The notes beneath the pieces were generated by a model. The model was given only the letters and a program-made list of their open reading frames with translations, searched no databases and was not told where the DNA came from. This document shows positions 25,063 through 37,500 of a DNA stretch of 64,000 nt, in pieces (positions within the stretch are counted from its first letter, which is position 1; each line of letters starts with the position of its first letter). This DNA is from Ectocarpus siliculosus (Eukaryota; Sar; Phaeophyceae; Ectocarpales; Ectocarpaceae). Made by a program: the position numbers and the translations under genes. The stretch covers positions 1,187,038-1,251,037 of the forward strand of contig FN649750.1 in assembly GCA_000310025.1 (NCBI GenBank), given 5' to 3'.

Positions 25063-25365
25063 GTATGTCTGTCTGTACGCCTGTCACTTTCTTGCTCGCT
25101 CTCTCTCTAAATTCTCTTGCAATGTTCGCCCCTCTCCTTTCTCTCTCTCTCTGTATCTGATGATGCGCACGGCCGCCCCACATCACATCGTTACCGTTGG
25201 CGCCAACACCACGGACGTTTGATACGCCCCAATTCCTCTCGCCTAACGTTGCCACACAACGCACCCCACCATTAAAAAAACGTGTGTTTCAGGTTCCAGC
25301 ACCATTCCACGACCCCGGAACTGGGGCATGTGTTCACCATGGCCCGCTCCAAGAAAAACAACTGA
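23266..25365 (+). CDS. Forkhead-like winged-helix protein (separate gene or C-terminus of SGF29)
   Basis: Exons 23266-23412, 23974-24119, 24392-24454 and 25293-25365 (TGA) join with matching phases (0, 2, 2) and GT-AG borders, giving 142 residues from the ATG at 23266. Residues 1-49 are Gly/Ser/Ala-rich. The remainder forms a winged-helix unit: helix 1 TYADMIAHAL, helix 2 FTQICNIIERQF, helix 3 TPVWKSSVRKILFSNSRF, then a short tail ending RSKKNN. The W-x-S-[IV]-R-x-x-L pattern in helix 3 and YxxxIxxAL in helix 1 resemble forkhead domains, so DNA binding is likely. It lacks the standard wing-2 Trp motif, and the family assignment is by pattern only. An acceptor at 23286-23287 would give a first exon 23288-23412 joining in phase to an SGF29 donor after 22112. 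That would make a 401-residue fusion. The ATG-start model and the fusion are about equally supported. Confidence 0.7.
24985..25060. repeat. (CT)n microsatellite
   Basis: TTTCTTTCTTTC leads into an almost pure CT run of about 70 bases, within the last intron (24455-25292) of the winged-helix gene. Overlapping Ser-Leu ORFs are artefacts. Confidence 0.95.
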
Positions 25366-28300
25366 GGTTCGCGGAACGTCCCGTGCGAAAGCCGTTTCCA
25401 CGCACGGCGTATGTACCAGTGGAACGGAAATTCGGTTACGGCATTCTCATTTCATTTTTTTTACGCTACACATGTTACTGGAGAGTCAAGGTCGCGTCTG
25501 CACGGAACCTAGGGTTGAAGACTCAGACCACGGAAAGAAGCCAGTTCAGGAGAGCGAAAAGCTCGGGACTGTGATCCAACAACAGAGGTGGGGAACGGCA
25601 AATCATATTTCTTGGGCCGGTAGGATGGTGTACATCTTCTCGCTATCTTTTAACCCCCAGTCTCTCTGCCGAAGACCTGTGTCCGTACTGATTAGGGAGG
25701 GGGGCTAGAGGGGAGTCCTAGGCGCTGTCGGTGGGCTAGAGCTGAGGTTGGAGCCGAGGGGGGATGCCGGTGCTGAAGCGGACACCGGTGATGCTTGGGA
25801 CAGTCTACAGGGCTCTCGCTAGACCCTGAATAACTATTAGCACGCACACCCAGGGGTTGTCCCTTGAGTATATCCCTTTTCGGAGGCGGAGGGGGGGGGG
25901 GGGCAGGGTGTTTTCCTTCCCGGTGTGAAGCTGGGGTCTCGTCGTGGCCCAGGCGGGGCAGCTCGAGGGGGTATGTAGATAATTCGGGGGGCTGGAAAGT
26001 GGGCGGGGAGAACCAACCCTTTTCCCATCCACGAGGGGGAAGGATGTACGAGAGATGGGAATGATAAAGATTAGAACAACCTTTTCTTGGTGTGAATGCG
26101 TCCCTTGCCGGCGGCGAAGGTGCTTCGGTGTTTGTCCGCCAATGCCGGATCTCGACGCTCGACCCCAACACGCACGCAAGAAGGGCGATAGGGGCCGTTC
26201 TAAATAGTGGACGCTTTGCTGCTGGCTGCGTGGGAAGTTTCCGTTTGTTGCGTTGCAGTTATGTTTTTTTTTTCTCTTGCTGGATATTTGTTGACCTTAT
26301 TTTCTAGGAGGGGGTGTATACCGGCAAACGATCAACATTGACTGCCATGTACAAGTACACTTTTGCGCGTGGCAGAGAAAAAATTCTGACGAGGCTTTCG
26401 GGTTGTTAATGCAGTACGTTATAGGCGTAACGACGGTTTGGATGGGTGTACAATAGACATGTGCATATACCAGTGAGCGGAAAAGATCGAACATTTCCCC
26501 TCCCGCTATCCCTAGAGTTTCCTGTCGTTGTGAGAAAGATTCTACAAAGTTTGGTCGGGGGAGCGGGCAATCCCGCGTCTCTGGATCCAGGCAAGGTTTT
26601 TTGGTATGTTGCCGTTTACGCTAAAGCTTTTCCCGGTGTATGTGTCCATTGTGGCCCTCAAGTGAAAAACCACCCCCCCGCGCTGAAATTATTCTCCAGT
26701 ATGCGATGCCGTGTGTAAGTAAATAAACTGCAGGGGAGACACAGCCCCTCCTCACTGTTGAGTCGATCTACTCTTGAGGTGGAAGTTACTGTACCTTGTC
26801 TGCGCGATGAGCCTTAGAGAACAAGCATCTAGTCTCCAAACTACGCGTGTCGGCAATCATTAAGCGGCGTTAGGTGCGCGTTAAGCGGCGTAAGTGTAGC
26901 AAAGTAGATGATACGGGGGGTACGCGAGTAGCATTTCTCGTGGCGTTCCTTTCTGTGCATGCCGACAGCAGGTCGAGCATGCGTCGTCGGGACTACGGCA
27001 GTACGCAACGCAAACTAACGCACGTCGTTTTGTGAATCCTGGTTATGATTGCTTGTCGAGTCTGACCAGTAGCCGCAGTATCTGCCGCAAGCTATTTTGG
27101 ATAGGAGACTCCCGTCCTCGTTGCTTTAGTGACGTTTGCACTTCTTACGGAAAACGGGCTTCACAGGACTTTCTAGATTTTGGTTGTTTTTAATTTTTGG
27201 GGCTTTTGGGGTTCGTGTGTTGTTTGTTTGTCGGTGAGGTTCGACCAAAACAAGCTACCACTCCTGAACGGAGTGGCGAAGCGAATTGGGCTTCAAGAAG
27301 TCATTGCGAATCGATGGGAAGCGGTGGTAGTCTAACTAGCGATCGAAAAGGCGGAGTAAGGGGCAGGGGGGAGTAGCTGATAAATGGGGATGTCTTCGAG
27401 AGGCCGAACCAGCTACAGCGGTTGGCATGTATGCCTTGGTATGTCCCCACCCACCTCTCGAAGCTGCCCCTTGAGACATTATGATAGTGATTCTTGTTTC
27501 GTTTTGCCTTGCCCCCTCCCAGACCGAACGGCTGTGACTTGATAGGTGGGCGGCATGAGTAGACGACAGTGTACGCGACTACAGCTTGACGCTGCTCGCT
27601 TCGTATGTGTGCTGTCATTTGTCCCTTTTGTGCTTGGAGCGTGTGTTTGTTAGTTGCGTGCGAAATCACCGGCGCGCGTTGCGGTTTTTACTCTGCTGAT
27701 AGTGAAGTGAAAACACCTAATTGTTCTTGCAGGGGCGAGGTTTGTCGGAGTAACGGGCATGCCCACTTGATGCTTCTTGGATCCTTACGTATGGGTAACC
27801 ATGTGCTTCCCACGACGTTAATTTATGCGTTGAAGTGTTCCCTGTGTGCATGCGTGTATCGTTTGGTTGTACTAGGAATAAGATTGGATTGAGCTTGTGG
27901 GGCGTGATGTTTGGGGTCGGAAAATTGAAGGAAAAAAGCGAGGGATGGGGAAGGGATGCAGTGGAAGAGGGTGCTGCATAATGGGACTGGGGAGTGGCTG
28001 TGCTTGGGTATGAAATCGATTCTCACGTACAAATAGTACACCTAAGAAACATGAAGTATTTTAGTAGCTTAGGTCGTTTTTTCTGTGACGGTTCTTGGGC
28101 TGTAGGTCTTTATCGCTAGACCCGCACCCGCTGTGTCACCGAGCAGAACAGAGGGAGAGCCCCAAACCTTTTATTACCCTGGGAGTGGATGTAAGGTTCC
28201 CGTACGCAACGATTGTGCTTTCAAGACCGAGTTTCGGGGAGGAGATATTGTGAGGCCTACGCGTGTGAGGCAGACGGGAAAGGGGGGGGTATACCCCCTG

Positions 28301-29490
28301 ACGTGCGTCACCGTCACGACTGAGTGTTACTTGTTTCCGATGTCAGGGCTTGCTTTGGGTCTTTTTCGTCGGGAGGAGGCGGCCAGGCATTCGTATGTTA
28401 CGCGTGAAAGTGTGCACGGGGATTGGTCTAAACGTTGGACGACGGCGTTTTGGGGCAGACAGAACACCCCCCTGGGTGGGATTCCCTACCGTGGTGTTGG
28501 AACCCTTGCGCGTGGCCACCATGCTTGCGTGTACATATATTTATCCGATGCGGGCGAAATCTACATGTTCCCCCGGAGATAAGTTTTTCCCACCTAGTGA
28601 GACGTGCGCTTTCTAAAGTCGAAGAAGATTCACATCGAAAGAGGGGGTGACGTACCGGAGGGATAGACGCGTGTTGTGGGGGCAGGGGTTGGGGGTGGGG
28701 AGTAGGCGTTGTGGGCAGTGTCCCATCGCCAGTTGAGCACGTTCTCTCTTTCTAGACCGTGCCTGTGCAAGCACTGTCCTGCATGTCGCGTAGCACAAAT
28801 GCCGTGAAGTGTCGTTGTGTGCAACAAAAGCTTTTAAACACCCGTTTTTCATGATCGAGGTCGACATTTTCCATGCATCGTCGCGACGTACGCATTTATC
28901 AAAGCGCGGTCAAAATGATGACTAGATTTGATGCCGCCACGCGTACCCATCCTTTCGGTAGAGGAAACGGGAATCAGCGTTCTCGGCTAAGTTGGAGGTC
29001 CGCGAAGTGTAGCCATAATCCGTGTACGTAGGGTAGTGCTGTGTAGACGTCTGCATCTTTGCACGTGCTTCCCTTTGTACATCGACATCCCGTGTTCACC
29101 TGTCAGTGAGGGAATGGAATTCGTCAATGTCCGTTTGGACCCTGACAAATGTACCAGATATCGGGTGGAGGCCGGGAGGTTTGACGAACGATGGAACAGA
29201 AATGAAGATGAATATGACGTGAACCTTTTAAGGTTGTGCAGTCGGAGTGTTTGTGTATGTTTGCGTTTCATCCTTTCTGGCGCGAACCTATACCTACCTG
29301 CACCTTCCCGGTTATTCGGCTTGTCAGTCGGGGTCGTGCATGAGGAAAGGGCCACACGAACTTTTGTTTTCTTGGACTGATATGTGTCCGAAGTTAGACC
29401 CATGCTGTGCTTGCATTCGAACATAAAATGACAAGAGCCAACAGTCCTCTTCTTGTGGTATATTCACGAAACTGGTTCCGATGCAAATCT
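25366..29490. other. Gene-poor interval, no supported gene
   Basis: Between the convergent winged-helix gene and DMC1. ORFs up to 159 codons exist on both strands but are compositionally driven (Gly/Pro from G- and C-runs near 25880-25910) and lack paired splice sites. I see no repeat family, RNA gene or promoter that I can defend here. Confidence 0.4.
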
Positions 29491-29491
29491 T

Positions 29492-29583
29492 CCGAGAGAG
29501 ATTTGAACCACAATCTGGTAGTAGCTCCGCGAGGCTACCACAGACCCCGAGACCACTCTGCTACGAGGATGACGTGGTAATTT
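29492..29583 (-). ncRNA. tRNA-like sequence (degenerate, SINE-like or tRNA pseudogene)
   Basis: On the minus strand an A box (TAGCAGAGTGG, 29562-29572) and a B box (GGTTCAAATCTC, about 29499-29510) lie 52 bases apart. Between them is a paired region (GTAGCCTCGCGGAGCTAC) like the long variable arm of Ser/Leu tRNAs. The T stem does not pair and the ends do not form an acceptor stem, so this is not a functional tRNA. It may be the head of a tRNA-derived SINE or a decayed tRNA. Confidence 0.45.
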
Positions 29584-29649
29584 AGGAATATAATGGACAG
29601 CGCCAATCGCACGGGAGAACTTGTAGGAAGATGAAATCAATTAGATTAA

Positions 29650-30080
29650 ATTAGACCATCTGACCAGTCAACGTTGACTGGTCTAAAGGTGAAACTTTAT
29701 CTAAATAATAGATATGCGCTCAGCTCATTGGCACCCGGCTGGATCACTTGGGTTTTACGGCTTTTAAGTCACTGGGATTGAAAGTAGGGGTCTCCGGGGA
29801 CGGACCCCGCGCCAGACGCTGCCGGAAAGAGACATAATGGTGCTTGGGAAAGTGACCAGCCGGGATTCGAACCCGTGCGTGTATCCTTAAACGCCAAATG
29901 TGCAAAGGCTTGAGGCTAACTCTGTAGGGACCCCGGAGATCCCTACTCTCAATCCCAGTGATTAAAAGCCGTAAAACCCAAGTGATCCAGCCGGGTGTCA
30001 ATGAGCTGAGCGCATATCTTTTATTAGATAAAATTAGACCATCTGACAAGTCAACGTTGACAGGTCTACAGGTGTAACTC
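29650..30080. mobile_element. Foldback element with tRNA-like loop, flanked by palindromic direct repeats
   Basis: Two inverted arms of about 88 bases (29712-29799 and 29931-30018) match almost base for base, e.g. CAGCTCATTGGCACCCGGCT against its reverse complement. The roughly 130-base loop holds a perfect B-box-like GGTTCGAATCCC on the minus strand (29862-29873). Outside the arms lie two direct repeats of about 47 bases (29650-29696 and 30033-30079). Each centres on the palindrome GTCAACGTTGAC. This looks like a non-autonomous mobile element. The class is unknown: the long direct repeats are unlike a normal target-site duplication. Confidence 0.6.
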
Positions 30081-30083
30081 TAA

Positions 30084-31517
30084 AAAAATCGCCTTCATTG
30101 TCTGCACGACAGAGTCAGAGGTCGAACTAAGACACAGAGGGCTTACCACGGGAATACCAGAATTTACACCAGCATGTGTCGGGCAGAGGATTGTGACGGC
30201 TTGAACGGCTCATGCATGCGTGATACATACATGAGACGAAATTATTGATTGCTCGGTGTATTCATATCCTGGATCGGCGTGTGATCGACAAATTTGGCCC
30301 ACTGCTCCTCACACCATTTCACACGTGCAGCTGTGAGGCTGGAAACCTCTTGTTCCGGGAGTTCCTCTACATTGAAGGCTGCAGCGTAGGCACGGGTGAA
30401 AGGGTAACTCAGGAACAACCCGACTGATCGCGCACAACAAGACTGCGCTTCCTGCGTTCATTGTCCCGTCGGCCGGTACTCCGAGGCATTGCAACAGCCT
30501 TTCGTCTACGATGTCGGCAACTATCATTCACTCTGTGGCACGAAGATCCACAGGGTAATCAGGCATGCATTCCACCTTGCCCAGACTGTCCGCGCGGGAA
30601 ACGGCCATCTCATATCCTCGCAGCAGCACGAAACCAAGCAAATATGTATTCTTCAGGCGGAGCACACGCACCGTTCACCACTAGCTAGCCATCAGACTCA
30701 TTTTCATATTTCACGGGGAACTACGACGGAGGCAGACGTGTGTTCCCTGTGCGACAAACAACCATTCCCGCCAGGAACCACAACAAATATGGAGGGGAGG
30801 GGGGTTCTTCGGTCCTTCTATTGCAAACGCTTTGCCGCTATGGTTGTTGCAAAGATCACGCAGCAGAAAGGTCTCCCCTTTGGATCTAGGAAGATGTCCA
30901 TCCGGAGAAAAGACAAAACCCATTTGCGTCCTGCGGTGAAAAACAGGAACAGGTCTCCTGGCTATATACTGTCGTGAGACGTCTGACTCGAAACAGACGT
31001 TCTTCAATGGCTAATCAATGAAATGCCTCCAGGCCGACAATAGTAGACCGCCTTGCGCCATCGATTCGAGCCAATTCGCACCACAAGGTTGACCACGCGA
31101 CAATAAAACAGCATTTTGTGGCGCCGAGGTCTGGGTAACAAGGCAAGAGGGCGTCGCCACGGCGCGTGTTTGTAGCGGGATACGAATCACCACCCAGTAT
31201 GCTGCATGCGTAAGACACCGACAAACAACCGTCAAAGCTGGCAATAATGGCAATCTCGTCTGAAAACCAACAGCCAAAATCCACGGACCCAAAGTAATAT
31301 GTACATCATCGGTAGGGCATCATGTCCAAACAAACACAGACGCGAAGAAGTTCAATGTCCGCGAAACGACAGGCCAACCCGTCAATGAAACAAAGGCAAT
31401 AAGCAAACGGATCAGAATGTTTTTTATGTGTGGATGTCTATAGAAGTGGGCATTCAACAACTCTACAATCTGAGGGAAAATCAGTCTACAACATAAAGCG
31501 AGCGCAGCAGGATACGA
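30084..31517. other. No supported gene downstream of DMC1
   Basis: Open frames on both strands (162 codons at 30489-30977 on plus, 93 at 31011-31292 on minus) are not splice-bounded and match no family I know. A decayed gene or transposon on the minus strand is possible, since protein-like fragments occur in different minus frames without a continuous reading frame. Confidence 0.35.
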
Positions 31518-34500
31518 TCAGTCGGTGTCCGTGATACCCCCGTTGGTAATCTTGAAAGGGCATTCTGCCTCCGGCATGCTCGGGCTGTCGAACAGCTTCG
31601 CAACCCGTTCTTCACCCTGGCGACGGGATTTCGACGTCAAGCCGGCAGCACGACGGAGGCGAGGGAAGCTTCAACGAAACATTTCGTTTTTACCTAAGAA
31701 ACGATAGCCCGGTGCACAACGTGAATCAAGCTGGGCAGCACCACGCCCGCGGGTGGGTCACTGATCATAGAATCAAGGCGGATTTCGTTGGTTGTCGGCA
31801 TAGGTCGGAAAAGAGACGAAACCGGCATTTCCCACCACCAACCATCATGGGGTTCGAAGGCAACTTCAGCTGTGTTGACAGTCAGGGTATGCATTCGTCT
31901 TTGCTTCTTGGGTGGGCGGCGGGTCAGACGAATAGCTTTGCAATCCTCATGATGTTGACCTACATAGAGGAGCGGGAAGATTGGTACTTGTTTCAGAAAA
32001 ACGCTGTACTAAGATACCAACAACACCAGCAGCTCGCACAGAATTAAACAAGGCTGAGATGAACACCTCACATACCACCACGTCATCACATCACCAACAC
32101 GAACCATGTTCTTGCAGCCACCTAACCCACCACCACCACCACAAACCTCCCGAAAAAACAACGCCAAGTCAACAACAACCAAAGTGCCGAACGACGAACA
32201 AGATGGGTTCGGTTGGACAACAACCCAACCTTGCGATGCAGCTAATTAGGAATGCCCGGCTTACCCTGCCCTTCTTGAGGTGCACCCTCGTCGTGCTCGC
32301 GTGGGCTAGGACGTGCCCCCCTACTGGCTTGACAGTGGCGAACATGGCCATCGCCCCAGGGTCTGACATGCACTGGTTCACCAGAACAACCGCCACGTTC
32401 AGGTCCTTCCAATCGATACATCCAAGACGTAGACATCAATGGTGCGCGAGGGGTGGGGGGGGGTATGTTGGGGTGAGCGAGCATTCTTGTGTCGAAGATG
32501 GGCTTGTTCGAGCCTTCATCGATGACGAGAACCAGAACATCCCGAACACAAGCCAGGAGCAGGGCGCACGGCCGCTTCACAAGGGTCACGAATTGTTGAA
32601 CTTCTTCAACGGCATGGGACCACAACCATCACGAAACTTCAATATAAGGTCCAGGCTCAATTCCTTGTTTGTCACCACCGTTGCCATTGCGAGTTTGGTT
32701 GTAAGGTTCACCGCTGAGCTATGTCAACCCTATTCTCATCGCCTTCGTGGGGTTCTCAGCCCCATCTCTCAAGGGAACGTGCGCCGTTTCAGTACTGTGC
32801 ACAAGGTCCCCGGCGTTCAGTGGCGAAAGCATGGCGTCTATCACGACCGCCCGATGACAAACGATTGATGGAAAAAAGTGCCATACAGCGTTCGCTCATA
32901 CTTTGTAGCGCCATGCCTCACCGACGCCATCTGGAGCAAGCTCGACAGGTGCCGGCCGAGCTTCTGCTGCCGCACGGACAAGTCGCCGCGTCCGCTAAAG
33001 TCCACCCGGAAGAGGGCGATGACGGAGTCCACGATGATCACTCGGATGGGACCCTCAGTGAGGCACAGCGCCGCGATGCTCTGAAAAGTACGTTTTTCAG
33101 GGGGGAGGGGGAGGCAAGACATCTTCCTTCGGGTTGCTGGGTGACGAGGGGGGTGTGGAGTCCACGTATTGCATTGCGGACAGTGTTCATGTTTAAGGAA
33201 GGCAATAACAAGCGATCGCCCCGACCGAACGTTGGGTTAGAGCGGTACTGCGTAGTGTGGTGGGAAACGACGGCGGGGGAGGGGGGGGGGGGGGGGGGGG
33301 GGTACCCCTAATCCGGGCTGCCCGAATCCTTTAAACCCTGGCCCCCCCTCCCCTCAAAACCGGGAAGGAACCCCCCCGGTTTTTCCCGGAACAGGGTTTC
33401 CCATTCCCAAAGGCGAAACGCCCGGGGGTATTTCGCGAATCCCATGAAGGGGGCCCCGCCTCCCGCTAAGGGGGTTCCGGATCCTGTGCTTTTTTTTTTT
33501 TTTTAGGAAGAAACCCGCGGATGAATTAATTTTTTTTTTGGGGGTTTCCCCTCCCAAAAAAGTTTTAAACCCTTTGTAACTTCCCCCAGGGTGCTTTANN
33601 NNNNNNNNNNNNNNNNNNNNNNNNNNNNNNNNNNNNNNNNNNNNNNNNNNNNNNNNNNNNNNNNNNNNNNNNNNNNNNNNNNNNNNNNNNNNNNNNNNAG
33701 AGGAGCAGAACCCCGACAACAAGTTTGGGGGGGGGGGGGGGTGTACTCATAGTCGTGCATGCCGTAGTCGTTAGACCACTGGCCTCGCATCCCTACAAAG
33801 CCGGGACGGAGCACGCCGGGTTGTCACCGGACCAGGCTCTCACATCACCAAGCGCGAAGCGCCGTGAGGTATTCGGCGAGTCGCATGAAGGGTGCGCTGC
33901 ATCCTGCTAAGGGTGTTCGGCATCATGTGCTTACTTCTTTGCTTACGGATGACAGCTGCGTATGACTTAATTTATTTTCTGGTGCTTTCCCTTCCAGAGA
34001 CAGTTATAAGCGCTGTGTAACTGCCTCGAGGGTGCTTGACCATTTTAACACAACGTGGTGCGATCATCCCCTTTGCGCGGAGTGAGGGTTCTCGACCCCG
34101 CACAACATGATCTACTCGACCACCATTATGGTTACCGCCAAAAAACAAACAAACCAAAGGCAAAACAAAAAAGCGGACACCTGGTTGCCGAGCTCACGAA
34201 GTGATCGGCTTGTTTCACAACATGGCTGCCAAGGGACGAAAACCCAATTCCGATGGCAAACACCAGGGGGGGGGGGGGTGTACTCATAGTCGTGCATGCC
34301 GTAGTCGTTTGGCCATTGACCTCGCATCCCTACAAAGCCGGGACGGAGCACGCCGGGTTCTCACCGGACCAGGCTCTCACATCACCAAGCGCGAAGCGCC
34401 GTGAGGTATTTGGCGAGTCGCATGAAGGGTGAGCTGCATCCTGCTAAGGGTGTTCGGCATCTTGTGCTTACTTCCTTGCTTACGGATGACAGCTGCGTAT

Positions 34501-37500
34501 GACTTAATTTATTTTCTGGTGCTTTCACTTCCAGAGACAGTTGTAAGCACTGTGTAACTGCCTCGAGGATGCTTTACCATTTTAACACAACGTGGTGCGA
34601 TCATCCCCCGTTGCGCGGAGTGAGGTTTCTCGACCCCGCACAACATGATCTGCTCGACCACCATTGTGGTTACTGCCAAAAACAAAACAGAGGTAAAACA
34701 AAACCCGGTAACCTGGTTGCCGAGTTCACGAAGTGAATTGTCTTGTCTTACATCGTCGTTGCCAAGGGACGAAAACCCAATCCCGATGGCAAACACCGAG
34801 GGGGGGCTTGTCAACGTCGTTGCCAAGCGACGAAGACCCAACCCCGACGGCAAACACCGGGGAGGGGGGGGGGGGGGGGGGGTTGGCGGGAGCTGACTCT
34901 ACTAGTACTAGAGAGAAAGGAATTAGCGAGGTAGCAGAATGGAAGAACACGGAAGGAAAATTCCCTGTTGGGTCACGGCACGCTGGCAACGGCATTGGGC
35001 ACAGTTAGATTCTGGGTCCACCAAGAACCAAAGCTTTGTGTGGGCATGGCATGCACTGTCGACAGCTCAACGGGCGGGGCGGTAGTGTGAGTTCTGGCTT
35101 GGCCAGCAAGATGAGCGAGTGCAGTCTAGGTGGAGGCAGACGCAGAGACTGAGTCATGTACCTGGGTGTGCTGAAACCACCGCCAAAAAAGATTGCAATG
35201 AGGCCGGCAGACACAACATCCTTGAGCAATTAAAAGGTTCCCTCTCGTCTACGCCATTGATTGCAGTAACCCGGTGGTCTGATGGAATGCTATGGTGTGC
35301 TCTAGGGTTGGTGTTTCTGGTGGAATGTCCGTGCTGGCAGGATTCCCTTCGCTGCTGGTAATATCAGACTGGAGAGAGGAAAACTTGACCGAAGATGTCG
35401 AAGTTCATGCGAGGGGTTGGCGCAGAAGCCGTAGCGGCGGCAGGAACATCAATAACAATGGTCACGGACACACAGGTTGCAGTAAGAACAAGAACAACCA
35501 CTGGATGCTTATGGCAAAAAAAGATCAAAATCGGACTCTTCTCTGTCCTCTCGACATGTTGAGCACCTCTTTACAGCACACCTGCTACCGTTCCCCACGG
35601 GCAAGGCCGGAACGTTCCTCCTTAGGGGCTTTATACTCACCGACCAAGCACATCCGTCAAACGCAAGGGAACCTGGCTCTCCGGACTAGTCTTGACGTTC
35701 CTGGCATTCTGAAGCACGCCAACGTTGACAACGGATATTCTCACGTGGGCCCGGTCTATTTGCTGTTCGTGGTTGAAGACCCGGGTGACGATCACGTTCT
35801 CGAGGGTCTCGGTGGGGTCTAGCCCGAACCGTTCCGCGATGGCCTCCACGCGTTCCGGCCGGAAGTTCCCTTCCGTGTCCATATAAACAACCTGGGGTTC
35901 GTCATGGAAAAATACAGTGAAACCGGTTGTCAAGGCGTTGTGCATTCTGTTGCTGTCGGAGGTAGTTGTCCTGAGTCCGCTGAATCTAAGGTGGGGAAAA
36001 GAGCGGAGAGATCCTCCGAGATCGATCCATCCGGAGCCCCCCCTGCTCCGTGTCCCTGAACGAAGGCGACACGCTAGAATGATCGGCCTGGTGTGGGCTG
36101 CCGGGCGGCGTGTCGCGTGGTTTCGAGGCCATGCGGTGAAATTATGGGTCGTTGGCACCCATCAGGCTTGTTTTCTAGGCGGCTGTTTCGAGGTGGACGA
36201 CAACCAGCTTTCACACAGGACACTTCGAATTTGACATCCTATGTCCCTTCTTTCGAGCCGGAAAAGTTCGGCGTTGGTTGCGCTGTTAATCCTCCTTCGT
36301 GTCTTATCGTTGTATGTGTTATTGCGGGGCAGATCGGTCCCTTCTACTGAATACAGTTAGAGCCCGCAATTAAGAAACGCTTGTTTCAGGTCCAGCCTCG
36401 AATTCTTAAAATGTGGGCTATAAACTCAGCGTATGTCGTTCAGTTTCTTATATCATGTTTCTTATTTGGTCAAGCCTTCACGAGAGCTGGCCGAGAGCAC
36501 CATCAAAGCCGTGTACAGCAGACAGCATGTCGTGATTCGCAGCCTGTCTGGTGTGCTGTGCCAGAGCTTTAGCGCCTGCAGAGCAGAGCGCAGAGCCCGC
36601 AGGGGGGCGGAGGGGGCGCCGCAACAAAAAACACTCCCCCCTCGGCGTAAAACTAATACTAATGCACTATGGGAGAGGGAGAGGGGGAAAGAGCGAGAGA
36701 GCTGTGGGGTTTGTTTCTCATTCGACACATTCCCCCGTAACCCCTCGTTTCTTATGTAGTAGGGCAGCGGTCGCTGCTGTGCTTCTTATTGAGACATTTC
36801 TTATTGTGTGACCCAGATTGAGCTATGTTTCTTAACCCTATTTTCTTATTTTTCGTGAAAAAGTGAGCCTATATTTCTTTAAAAAATAATTCTTAATTGC
36901 GGGCGCTAACTGTACATACGATGATGCAAACTATATCCTCTGACGTCCCGTTAAGGGCGAAGGATTTAGTTTTCCTTGGTCAGGGGACCACCTCCAAAAG
37001 AGGCACAACCAAAAACAACATAACATCTCTCTGTACTCAACCTTCACGGCCTCGGGTGGAATGAGGTAATTGTCGACGGTCAACGTTGCCCCCGATGGCG
37101 CAGCGCCGGTTCGATACAACTCAAGCAAAGCGGTCTGAATGCGCGGATGTTTTCGGCGTTTGAAACGAGTGTCTAGCAATCGCAAAACTCGAAATTGTCG
37201 AAACCGAAGGCCTCACCCTGCCGCGATTTCCTCATTGAAGAGTGGGGAAAGCGTGTGAAGCGTGAAGCTGTGGGTGCGTTGTGCAGGCGAAACCCGACAC
37301 ACTCTTTGCCAATGTCGGCTTCGTCCAAAACGAAGGTTTTCAGATTTTGACGTGAGAAGCAACGACCAGTAGGGAGACAGGTTCTTTATCGACCAGGTTT
37401 CGTCGACAAAAGCATTTGAAGCTTGTGAGGATCGCGTTACAACACATACGAGTGTTTGAACGCGGGGTCAGATGTTTCAAGCACCCCCATTCTCATCGGC

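Noticed and set aside
28133-28582. 149-codon plus ORF
   Set aside because: No recognisable domain, no splice partners, and overlapping open frames of similar quality; likely chance.
30489-30977. 162-codon plus ORF downstream of DMC1
   Set aside because: Content is not protein-like and no homology is recognised. Minus frames look slightly more coding but are broken.
33354-33814. Minus ORFs running through the N gap
   Set aside because: They cross 100 N and low-quality sequence, so they carry no information.
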